Shown here: positions 1 to 4,510 of the stretch, piece after piece | Position numbering within the stretch: the stretch's first letter is position 1 | How the letters are laid out: every line of letters starts with the position of its first letter | Source: Fibrobacterota bacterium | GTDB taxonomy: Bacteria; Fibrobacterota; Chitinivibrionia; Chitinivibrionales; JANQEN01 | NCBI GenBank assembly: GCA_030619215.1 | Contig: JAUXBV010000292.1 | Span: 1-5,364, forward strand | Reading direction: 5' to 3' | DNA: 5,364 nucleotides | Program-made: the position numbers and the translations under genes | Notes under the pieces: generated by a model | What the model was told of the DNA's origin: nothing | The model's input: the letters and a program-made list of their open reading frames with translations, nothing else | The model's database searches: none

Positions 1-39
1 GAGTATTTCTTCAGTAAACATCTTTTTATTTACAGACAT
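1..39 (-). CDS. possible 5' end of a divergent gene, cut by the window edge
   Basis: An ATG on the minus strand at 39 opens 13 codons (MSVNKKMFTEEIL) that run to base 1 without a stop. A second in-frame ATG lies at 19-21. The gene would be divergent from the HIT gene and share its AT-rich upstream region. No clear Shine-Dalgarno sequence precedes either ATG and the fragment is too short to assign a family. It may be a chance open stretch. Confidence 0.22.
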   Translation of the reverse strand, partial: MSVNKKMFTEEIL

Positions 40-61
40 TTATTGCGGGAGTCAGTATAAT
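33..61 (+). promoter_or_regulatory. candidate sigma-70 promoter for the HIT gene
   Basis: CAGACA (33-38, four of six matches to TTGACA) and a perfect TATAAT (56-61) are separated by 17 bases. Transcription would begin near 68, giving a leader of about 33 bases before the HIT start codon. The surrounding AT-rich sequence makes a chance -10 possible. Confidence 0.4.
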
Positions 62-100
62 AATTATATTATAAAAAATTGTTTTATTAAAAAAGGAAAA

Positions 101-616
101 ATGAGTATGGATAAACTGTGGGCTCCCTGGCGTATGGAATATATACGTAACATTCATCAGAAGAATGACGGGTGTATCTTCTGTGTAAAGCCCAAAGAAG
201 ATGATGACCGGGAGAACCTGATTCTTTTGCGTGGGAAAAAGAATTTTGTCATCATGAATCGCTACCCATACAATAACGGCCATCTTATGGTCGTTCCCTA
301 TGATCACAGGTCAGACAGCTCCGATATAGACGATGCGGCGGCGCTTGAGATGTGGAAGTTGACAAATAAGTGCAAGGAGGCTCTGGCAAAGGCATTTCAT
401 CCTGATGGGTTCAATATTGGAATGAATATCGGCCGCACTGCAGGGGCAGGGATAGACCAGCACATACACATGCATATCGTTCCCCGCTGGAACGGGGATA
501 CCAACTACATGCCTATCATTGGCGAAACTAAGGTTATTTCCCAGGGGCTTCTGGAAGCCTATGATATCCTGCAGCCCTATTTTACCGTCAAGGGTTCTAT
601 TTCAACAGGAGACTGA
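101..616 (+). CDS. HIT-family nucleotide hydrolase/transferase (AP4A phosphorylase-like)
   Basis: A 171-residue cytosolic histidine-triad protein. Proteins of this subgroup cleave or transfer nucleotidyl groups, for example on diadenosine polyphosphates or adenylated substrates; the substrate here cannot be read from sequence. Visible marks are the N-terminal WAPWR (7-11), a zinc-type CIFC pair (C25, C28), the NxG...AGAG stretch (109-117) and the histidine triad HIHMHIV at 121-127. The middle His123 is the expected nucleophile in the family. Length is normal for the long, CxxC-containing branch related to mycobacterial AP4A phosphorylase. A GGA-containing ribosome binding site (93-97) lies just before the ATG at 101; ATG 107 is an equally possible start and would remove two residues. 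The last 40 bases overlap the 3' end of the lpxH-like gene on the other strand, so the two transcripts are complementary at their ends. Confidence 0.93.
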   Translation: MSMDKLWAPWRMEYIRNIHQKNDGCIFCVKPKEDDDRENLILLRGKKNFVIMNRYPYNNGHLMVVPYDHRSDSSDIDDAAALEMWKLTNKCKEALAKAFHPDGFNIGMNIGRTAGAGIDQHIHMHIVPRWNGDTNYMPIIGETKVISQGLLEAYDILQPYFTVKGSISTGD

Positions 617-1344
617 GACGGCAGGTACCGTAATAAAGAGAGCCTTCCCTTTTTAAGCCTGGCATAGGTATATTGCCGCATCCACTCGCCAACATTGCAG
701 TAAGTTTTCCCGCCGATGTCAAAAATCTCAGGATAGTGTGTATGGCCCATGATAATAATGTCAGCACCTTTATCCAGATAACTTACTGCAGTCTTCAGGT
801 ATGCCATTCTCTTTTCTTTTGTATACCTGTTAAAACGGAAGTATCTGCTTGATCCGGAAAAGAGAGAAGCAAAGGGAACGCCGATATTGGGGTGGAGCCA
901 TTTGTAAACCATTTGGTTAACAGGATTTCTCAGCACGGATCGCCAGAAACGGTACCACCGGTCGGATTTAAGCATCCCGTCGCCGTGGCATAAATGGATG
1001 TTTTTCCCCTGTACCGTAATGTCCAGATGCGACAGAAAGATGTTCAGGCCTATTGTCTGTTTAAGAAAAGGCCCCAGGGCAAAATCGTGGTTTCCTGCGA
1101 GGTAATATACCGTCACCCCGTTATCAATCAGTTGTTTCAATTCATGGAGGACTGAAAAATAGACCGGCCTTATGGCGTGTTTGTATTCGATCCAGAAGTC
1201 AAACAGGTCACCGACTATAAAAAGGTGAGAGGCACTGCTGCGTATTTCCTGAAGAAAGGAGATAAGGTGTTTTTCCCGCTCTTCACAACCTTTCAGTTGA
1301 ATGCCGAGATGAGCATCCGATATAAAATAGGCAGTTTCTTTCAT
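577..1344 (-). CDS. lpxH: UDP-2,3-diacylglucosamine diphosphatase-like metallophosphoesterase (LpxH family)
   Basis: A 255-residue calcineurin-type metallophosphoesterase. LpxH cleaves UDP-2,3-diacylglucosamine to lipid X and UMP at the inner membrane in lipid A synthesis. The full metal-binding set is visible: SDAHLG (D10, H12), GDLFDFW (D46), GNHD (N85, H86), CHGD (H120) and GHTHYP (H201, H203). Order and spacing match LpxH rather than generic phosphodiesterases. The frame is open up to 1467, but that extension overlaps the end of the acidic gene and runs through a terminator hairpin. The ATG at 1344, with a GGGA-type ribosome binding site (1350-1353) and the protein starting directly before FISDAHLG, is therefore preferred. 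It converges on and overlaps the HIT gene by 40 bases. No clear promoter of its own was found in 1345-1382; expression may come from an unrecognised promoter or from readthrough of the upstream terminator. Close relatives with other phosphoester substrates exist, so the exact substrate is inferred. Confidence 0.86.
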   Translation of the reverse strand: MKETAYFISDAHLGIQLKGCEEREKHLISFLQEIRSSASHLFIVGDLFDFWIEYKHAIRPVYFSVLHELKQLIDNGVTVYYLAGNHDFALGPFLKQTIGLNIFLSHLDITVQGKNIHLCHGDGMLKSDRWYRFWRSVLRNPVNQMVYKWLHPNIGVPFASLFSGSSRYFRFNRYTKEKRMAYLKTAVSYLDKGADIIIMGHTHYPEIFDIGGKTYCNVGEWMRQYTYARLKKGRLSLLRYLPSQSPVEIEPLTVK

Positions 1345-1382
1345 CTGTTTCCCGTGTATTATTATCCTAAGTAAACTTCTGC

Positions 1383-1415
1383 AAAAAAAAATCTGACAGG
1401 CATTTCCCCGCCAGA
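1383..1415 (-). terminator. intrinsic terminator after the acidic small gene
   Basis: Read on the minus strand, TCTGGCGGG (1407-1415) pairs with CCTGTCAGA (1392-1400) to give nine base pairs, two of them G-U, around a six-base loop. Nine Ts follow (1383-1391). It lies 43 bases after the stop of the acidic gene and 39 bases before the lpxH start, so it should end or attenuate transcription between them. Confidence 0.8.
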
Positions 1416-1457
1416 CCTTGCTGTTCAAAAATGTATTGATATGATCAATAGAAATAG

Positions 1458-1640
1458 TTATTGCCACATATCTTCAGCATTATCCAGGTCACTCGCCATA
1501 TCACTGAAGTTAGCATTCTCATCATGAATATTGCCGAAATTCAGCTCGCGCATATTCTCATCCGTATATTCGTCATCAGCAAATTTTTCATCAACATCCC
1601 TGAGGATCTCATCGGCATCAAATTCTTCGTCCAGCAACAT
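1458..1640 (-). CDS. 60-residue highly acidic small protein, function unknown
   Basis: I do not recognise the family. The protein has 22 Asp/Glu against three Lys/Arg, no cysteine, no signal peptide and no membrane segment. It is spread with acidic clusters (residues 4-11, 15-28) and Asn/Asp-rich later parts, ending in MWQ, and is probably a soluble cytosolic protein. Gene status is well supported by expression signals: a TTGACA-N17-TATTAT promoter, a near-perfect GGAGGTG ribosome binding site (1648-1654) seven bases before the ATG, and an intrinsic terminator downstream. This makes it a monocistronic unit, separate from lpxH. Such composition occurs in DNA mimics, RNA polymerase-binding or metal-binding proteins, but nothing here selects among these. 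Confidence 0.78.
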   Translation of the reverse strand: MLLDEEFDADEILRDVDEKFADDEYTDENMRELNFGNIHDENANFSDMASDLDNAEDMWQ

Positions 1641-1695
1641 TCTTTTTCACCTCCTTCAGACAGCCATAGTGTCGGGTTTTTCTATTTCCAATGAA

Positions 1696-1724
1696 ATAAT
1701 AATGGATTTGGTTTGTCTTGTCAA
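1696..1724 (-). promoter_or_regulatory. sigma-70 promoter of the acidic small gene
   Basis: On the minus strand a perfect TTGACA (1719-1724) is followed by 17 bases and TATTAT (1696-1701, five of six). The predicted start near 1689 gives a leader of about 48 bases to the ATG at 1640. Confidence 0.7.
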
Positions 1725-1870
1725 TAGTTTTTTTAAAAATTTTGTTTTTTGTTATACATGGCGAAAGTGGATGTTTGGGAAAGATGAACTCATTAAGAGC
1801 ATTTTAAAAGAAAATTTTTTCAATTACCTATACAGTATATAATTATGTTTTTGCAATCCGTATATTGTGT

Positions 1871-1899
1871 ATTATACAAATTTTTTTGATAGTTGTCAA
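1871..1899 (-). promoter_or_regulatory. perfect-consensus sigma-70 promoter, distal
   Basis: On the minus strand TTGACA (1894-1899), 17 bases, then TATAAT (1871-1876): both hexamers and the spacer equal the consensus. Transcription would start near 1864, about 225 bases before the acidic gene. It could be a second promoter with a long leader or drive an unannotated small RNA; no terminator was seen between it and the proximal promoter. Confidence 0.65.
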
Positions 1900-1970
1900 A
1901 AATAATATTCATCATTCCTTCATCGCATGCAGAGATAGAGGAAATAGGGTAATATAAATTTAGAATTTTC

Positions 1971-1997
1971 TAAAGCGCATAAAAAAACAACCGATAT
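1971..1997 (+). promoter_or_regulatory. sigma-28 (FliA/SigD)-type promoter of the YjfB-like gene
   Basis: TAAAGCGC (1971-1978), 11 bases, then ACCGATAT (1990-1997). Compared with the flagellar consensus TAAAGTTT-N11-GCCGATAA, the TAAA and CCGATA cores match exactly and the spacing is exact. Transcription would begin near 2004, about 39 bases before the ATG. Sigma-28 drives late flagellar and chemotaxis genes, which agrees with the motility assignment of the gene behind it. Confidence 0.7.
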
Positions 1998-2042
1998 TTA
2001 GAATATGGATAGTGCGTTTCCTTCTTTGAAGAGAGGATTTTC

Positions 2043-2225
2043 ATGGACAGTGTTTCAGGTGTTTCTGCTGATGTCGTTGCGCAATCCGTGGAGGCGGTGA
2101 ACCGGGTAATGCAGGCTGCTCAGGCCCAGAGTATTGAGATCGCCAAGAAAATGATTGCCATGCAGGTTGAAATGCTACTTGGAGTAGAACCCGGAAAGGG
2201 TGAAATTATAGATATTGTTGCCTGA
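2043..2225 (+). CDS. YjfB-like putative motility protein
   Basis: A 60-residue protein resembling the YjfB putative motility family, named for a small Bacillus subtilis protein under sigma-D control; its molecular job is not known. What is visible is the family's size and a single long amphipathic helix (about residues 8-46) rich in Ala, Val, Gln and Met, including VAQSVEAVNRVMQAAQAQ, followed by a Gly-Pro-containing tail. There is no signal peptide, membrane segment or cysteine. GAGAGGA (2031-2037) is a good ribosome binding site five bases before the ATG. The sigma-28-like promoter directly upstream independently supports a role in the flagellar regulon. It ends ten bases before the convergent neighbour, with no obvious terminator. 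The family match is from recall of sequence character, not from a search. Confidence 0.75.
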   Translation: MDSVSGVSADVVAQSVEAVNRVMQAAQAQSIEIAKKMIAMQVEMLLGVEPGKGEIIDIVA

Positions 2226-2235
2226 TTAAATACCG

Positions 2236-2910
2236 CTATTGAGCCGTTGCTTCACTTATCGAATGTCTGCGCTGGTCTTTCTGATTAAGTAAGTCTTCTT
2301 GAAACATAATAATCATCTGTTCTTCTTTAGGGATGGATTTTTTCAGTTCCATATCACAGAGCGCTTTAGCCTCTTCAAATAATCCACATCGCCTGTAAAG
2401 GTCAATAAGCATAAGCTGTTCTTCCAGTTTTGTTTCACAAAAAGGCTGTTTTGCCGATTGTGCTTCCTTGAAATAGTCGATTACTTTTTTTCTGCATTCG
2501 ATAGCTTTTTCCCGGTGCTCATTGCTGTCGTCACATATCCACGCAGCATAAAGAGTAGCCCTGCCAGCTTCATTAGACTGGCCTATTTTGCCATGGATCA
2601 TAGCCCAACAGAGAAATGCTCCCGCTGTTTCCGGGACGGACTTGTCATCTAACTGCTGTATGTAAAGCGGGTCGTTTATTATTTCAGCGGCCTCAGAAGG
2701 GCCGGATGAAATTTCCGGTGAACAGTATCCGCATGAGATGCACCGTTTTATCAGCATGTAAATGGAGGAACGGCTTGAATCGCCGGGTCTGCCGTCAAGG
2801 TCCTCCGCTTTGCCCATGTTGTATACGCCGATTTCAGCATAGCGACCTGTTTTACCGCATAGAAAGCAATTTTTACTTATGAATGTTAAGGTTGACATCT
2901 TTTTATTCAT
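2236..2910 (-). CDS. cysteine-motif (zinc-ribbon-like) protein of unknown function, DUF2225-like
   Basis: A 224-residue probably cytosolic protein. The N-terminal third has a CxxC (C15, C18) and a CxxCxxC (C57, C60, C63; CISCGYCSP), joined by a segment with EDLDGRPGDSSRSS (36-49). Such paired cysteine sites around an LDxRP segment are typical of DUF2225-type proteins, expected to bind zinc. The rest is helical and resembles TPR-type repeats, around 95-125 (AGAFLCWAMI, AGRATLYAAW), 134-150 and 163-190 (the LYRRCGLFEEAKAL repeat). It may be a protein-interaction scaffold; no catalytic motif is seen. Start codons 2910 and 2898 are both possible, and neither has a strong ribosome binding site. 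It converges on the YjfB-like gene with a ten-base gap. The family name is a resemblance, not a search result. Confidence 0.72.
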   Translation of the reverse strand: MNKKMSTLTFISKNCFLCGKTGRYAEIGVYNMGKAEDLDGRPGDSSRSSIYMLIKRCISCGYCSPEISSGPSEAAEIINDPLYIQQLDDKSVPETAGAFLCWAMIHGKIGQSNEAGRATLYAAWICDDSNEHREKAIECRKKVIDYFKEAQSAKQPFCETKLEEQLMLIDLYRRCGLFEEAKALCDMELKKSIPKEEQMIIMFQEDLLNQKDQRRHSISEATAQ

Positions 2911-3108
2911 TTTTTGTCGTTGTAGCAGCTAAGTACTATTATTACATAATTTATATAAAAAATACAATAAAAAAATATTATTTTTTTTAGGCGTTTTTTT
3001 TACCATTCATTGACAAAGAGACACAACCCTAAAACCTTCAGTGCTTAACGCTGTGTAATAATAGAAAGAGATTCACATGATTATATTGAAAAATGCCACA
3101 TTTCCATA

Positions 3109-3122
3109 TTTAAGCGCTTGAA
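3109..3122. promoter_or_regulatory. palindrome, candidate enhancer-binding (activator) site
   Basis: AAGCGCTT (3112-3119) is a perfect 8-base palindrome, extended to 14 bases by TT/AA after one mismatch on each side. Its centre lies about 130 bases before the predicted sigma-54 start site, the usual place for the upstream site of a sigma-54 activator. Only one good copy is seen. Confidence 0.35.
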
Positions 3123-3220
3123 ATGAGCAAATATTACCCATTTGTTTGAAAGATCTTCCCATAGTATAAAAAAAATAGAAATTTTCGTAACCAAACAGTC
3201 CTAGAAAGCGTATTTATTAT

Positions 3221-3235
3221 TGGCACCATAATTGC
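3221..3235 (+). promoter_or_regulatory. sigma-54 (RpoN) promoter of the first small paralogue
   Basis: TGGCAC (3221-3226), five bases, then TTGC (3232-3235): an exact match to the -24/-12 core TGGCAC-N5-TTGC, with the essential GG and GC at the required spacing. Transcription would begin near 3246, giving a leader of about 38 bases before the ATG at 3284. Promoters of this class need an ATP-dependent activator bound upstream. Confidence 0.8.
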
Positions 3236-3283
3236 GTAATTAGCCTTTGGATACCTAAAAAGACGCTTAATGAGGAGTATAGT

Positions 3284-3466
3284 ATGAGTAGAGAGGAAAA
3301 GAGGCTGATTAAAAAGGCAAAAATAGTTTACAAGAAGATATTTCCCTGTGGAGGAAAAGAGACGCTTGAAGAGTGTTTTTCAAAATATAATGATAAGCTG
3401 TTCCTCTGGTTTGATACCGAAGATGACAGTACCCATTTAATAACAGAAGAAATGCAATATAAATAA
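3284..3466 (+). CDS. small FPC/TEDxSTH-motif protein, copy 1, function unknown
   Basis: A 60-residue protein whose family I cannot name. The N-terminal part (3-19) is a basic, probably helical segment. Then come KIFPCGGK (18-25), LEECF (28-32), NDK (36-38), LWF (41-43) and TEDDSTH (45-51), ending in an acidic tail. There is no signal peptide or membrane segment. Two cysteines (C22, C31) and His51 are shared with copy 2 and could form a metal or redox site, though this is only inference. GAGGAG (3272-3277) is a strong ribosome binding site six bases before the ATG. The gene has a sigma-54 promoter and is followed 53 bases later by its paralogue, with no terminator visible between them, so the two could be cotranscribed. 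The existence of a conserved neighbour copy makes a chance reading frame very unlikely. Confidence 0.85.
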   Translation: MSREEKRLIKKAKIVYKKIFPCGGKETLEECFSKYNDKLFLWFDTEDDSTHLITEEMQYK

Positions 3467-3484
3467 AAAAAACGCTAAAAACCC

Positions 3485-3512
3485 TAAAATATTTTTAACA
3501 ACTAGCCGATAG
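3485..3512 (+). promoter_or_regulatory. candidate sigma-28-type promoter in front of copy 2
   Basis: GCCGATAG (3505-3512) matches seven of eight positions of the sigma-28 -10 element. A TAAA (3485-3488) lies 16 bases upstream, one more than the usual 15. Transcription would begin near 3519, practically at the ATG of copy 2, so the mRNA would be leaderless or translation would start at the in-frame ATG at 3541. Confidence 0.42.
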
Positions 3513-3519
3513 ATATAAT

Positions 3520-3696
3520 ATGAATGCAATAAAGAGAAGAATGATAGCTGAAGCGCGAAGAAAGTACAGGAGAATTTTCCCCTGTTCTTACCGCCGCAAC
3601 CTTGATGAGTGTTTTACCGTCGAGAATAATGAGATTATTTTCTGGTTTAATACAGAAGATTTCTCAACCCACACACTATCTATTAAGTTGTCCTAA
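3520..3696 (+). CDS. small FPC/TEDxSTH-motif protein, copy 2, function unknown
   Basis: A 58-residue paralogue of the preceding gene. The two align from Met to residue 58 without a gap, with 22 identical positions, including RxxI at 6-9, Y16, IFPC (19-22), L28, ECF (30-32), N36, WF (42-43), TED (45-47) and STH (49-51). The N-terminal part is even more basic (KRR, RRKYRR). Cys22, Cys31 and His51 are kept. The acidic tail of copy 1 is replaced by a short TLSIKLS end. No Shine-Dalgarno sequence precedes the ATG at 3520. The gap-free alignment supports that start, but the in-frame ATG at 3541 (51 residues) is possible given the sigma-28-like element at 3485-3512. It may also be translated from a transcript starting at the sigma-54 promoter of copy 1. 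Function unknown. Confidence 0.8.
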   Translation: MNAIKRRMIAEARRKYRRIFPCSYRRNLDECFTVENNEIIFWFNTEDFSTHTLSIKLS

Positions 3697-3697
3697 C

Positions 3698-3751
3698 CCA
3701 GATAAACTGGATAAGTACCTTCACGAAATAATTTTCTACCAGATAAGCTGG
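3698..3751. repeat. two copies of CCAGATAARCTGG, 13 bases each
   Basis: CCAGATAAACTGG (3698-3710) and CCAGATAAGCTGG (3739-3751) differ at one base and start 41 bases apart, directly after the stop of copy 2. Each carries CCAG/CTGG arms around five bases, so it could be a protein-binding dyad or a small hairpin. Confidence 0.55.
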
Positions 3752-3763
3752 CACCATGTGCCA
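3749..3763. repeat. compact inverted repeat TGGCAC-CAT-GTGCCA
   Basis: A perfect six-base-pair stem with a three-base loop, overlapping the end of the second CCAGATAAGCTGG copy and followed by seven As. It lies 53 bases after copy 2. On the plus strand it has no T-run, so it is not a classic terminator. Confidence 0.5.
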
Positions 3764-4022
3764 AAAAAACGCAGGAAATTATTTCTAAGGTACTAATAAT
3801 ACTTCCCAATTGTTTTATCCTATTATAATATTACCGATTTCGTAATTGAGCGGTTATAGCCTTAGATTGGCCATTTCTTTCAATGATCATAGTGAGAGCA
3901 ATAATTTCTGAAATAATTAGATAACAAGTTGAATTTAAATAAGTAATGAAATTATTTAATAAACCTGGAGTATGCCCACTGGGATTATGGAAGAAAGTGC
4001 TATAAATGATATGATATTGAAA

Positions 4023-4051
4023 ATCGCTAAACGTTAGGATGATTTAGCGAT
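4023..4051. repeat. 9-bp inverted repeat ATCGCTAAA / TTTAGCGAT
   Basis: The perfect nine-base arms (4023-4031 and 4043-4051) flank an 11-base loop. No T-run follows on the plus strand. On the minus strand only four Ts overlap and follow the arm, so a terminator role is weak. Confidence 0.5.
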
Positions 4052-4059
4052 AATTAATT

Positions 4060-4187
4060 GATATTAAGATAGTTATAAGCGAAAATCGTGGATGTGGCGG
4101 AAAAAGAGCTTCTGTGCTTCACGTTGTAAAAAAAACGATAAAGAGTTTTTTATTATTGCATATATTAATAGAAATGAAATGATCATT
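4060..4187 (+). pseudogene. probable decayed third copy of the FPC/TEDxSTH small-protein gene
   Basis: Pieces in all three frames line up with copy 1 in order. Frame from 4060: DIKIVISENRGCGGK against KAKIVYKKIFPCGGK (residues 11-25), seven of 15 identical without gaps. Frame from 4103: KELLCFT against the LxECF[ST] block. Frame from 4131: KNDKEFF against YNDKLFL. The base distance from the first Cys codon to the Asn codon is 41, against 42 in copy 1, so two or more compensating small indels would explain the frame changes. The TEDxSTH block is not recognisable. The match is short and lies in AT-rich DNA, so it could be partly chance. An alternative reading of the same bases is an intact 45-codon frame (4092-4229, MWRKKSFCASRC...), which has no good ribosome binding site. 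Confidence 0.38.
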
Positions 4188-4260
4188 GAAAATAGGAAAA
4201 AGATTGCGGTTTGTAAGGCAAAGATATAATTAGAGATGCATTTTTTAAATCGATTGAAAT

Positions 4261-4290
4261 GCTGAAATGTTCCCTCTTTTTTCAGCTTTT
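4261..4290 (+). terminator. weak candidate intrinsic terminator
   Basis: GCTGAAA (4261-4267) pairs with TTTCAGC (4280-4286) over a 12-base loop, followed by TTTT. The stem is short and AT-rich. It would lie 31 bases after the stop at 4229, so it would fit a former or real small gene there. Confidence 0.33.
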
Positions 4291-4321
4291 AGGGTCTACT
4301 AAAATACAACCTGTTTTAGGT

Positions 4322-4341
4322 GGGAGTAGTAGGGAGTAGTA
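4322..4341. repeat. perfect tandem repeat of GGGAGTAGTA, two copies
   Basis: The decamer occurs at 4322-4331 and again at 4332-4341 without a gap, followed by further TAA/ATA triplets. It is probably a slippage product; no function is evident. Confidence 0.7.
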
Positions 4342-4433
4342 ATAATAATGATAGAACATTATTTTAGAAGGGAATATCTGGCTGGAAATCCGGCTAAAAA
4401 GATATAACTTGTTGATTATTAACAAGATAAGTG

Positions 4434-4462
4434 ATTATCCCTATGGCAAGTTGCGGGATAAT
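4434..4462. repeat. 8-bp inverted repeat ATTATCCC / GGGATAAT
   Basis: Perfect arms at 4434-4441 and 4455-4462 around a 13-base loop. It lies immediately before the next, longer inverted repeat, with only two bases between them. Confidence 0.5.
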
Positions 4463-4464
4463 AT

Positions 4465-4510
4465 TGTGTAGAAGCAGAAAGATCATTTCCATGCTCTTCT
4501 GCTTAACACA
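4465..4510. repeat. long inverted repeat (13 paired bases)
   Basis: TGTGT (4465-4469) pairs with ACACA (4506-4510), and AAGCAGAA (4472-4479) with TTCTGCTT (4497-4504), separated by a small internal loop and closed by a 17-base loop. No T-run follows. It is the strongest of the hairpins in 4261-4550. Confidence 0.55.

Larger units (their letters stand above)
1641..2042. other. 402-base AT-rich intergenic region with divergent promoters
   Basis: No convincing gene is present. It carries two minus-strand sigma-70 promoters (1696-1724 and 1871-1899), the leader and ribosome binding site of the acidic gene, and a plus-strand sigma-28-like promoter plus ribosome binding site for the YjfB-like gene. 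A 16-codon minus-strand frame from about 1803 down to the TAA at 1754-1756 has no ribosome binding site and is not called. Confidence 0.75.
2911..3283. other. 373-base AT-rich divergent intergenic region
   Basis: No gene is seen. It contains the unresolved promoter of the minus-strand cysteine-motif gene, long A/T runs (2965-3001), an imperfect palindrome (3109-3122), an 8-base palindrome AAGATCTT (3150-3157), the sigma-54 promoter (3221-3235) and the ribosome binding site of the first small paralogue. Confidence 0.7.

Noticed and set aside
26..307. 93-codon minus-strand frame overlapping the HIT gene start
   Set aside because: It is antisense to well-supported HIT coding sequence and has no recognisable motif.
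1345..1467. 41-codon N-terminal extension of the lpxH-like protein
   Set aside because: It overlaps the acidic gene's end, runs through an intrinsic terminator and adds residues before the normal LpxH start (directly upstream of FISDAHLG).
1461..1842. plus-strand open frames of 77 and 103 codons
   Set aside because: They are antisense to the acidic gene and its promoter; their Ser/Phe-rich composition follows from the acidic codons on the other strand.
2458..2882. plus-strand frames of 64 and 88 codons
   Set aside because: They are antisense to the cysteine-motif gene, without ribosome binding sites or motifs.
2991..3005. GG-N10-GC spacing on the minus strand, possible sigma-54 promoter of the cysteine-motif gene
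   Set aside because: Only TGG and GC match; the rest is an A-run, so it is likely chance.
3602..3796. 64-codon plus-strand frame
   Set aside because: It overlaps copy 2 in another frame; copy 2 is supported by paralogy, this frame by nothing.
4095..4110. TGGCGG-N5-GAGC, sigma-54-like spacing on the plus strand
   Set aside because: The -12 element is poor and the site lies inside the probable gene relic with no good gene behind it.
4371..4402. LAGNPAKKI peptide in a 19-codon frame from 4348, resembling the end of hexapeptide acyltransferases
   Set aside because: No hexapeptide repeats are found upstream in any frame and the frame stops at once; the motif is too short to support a call.
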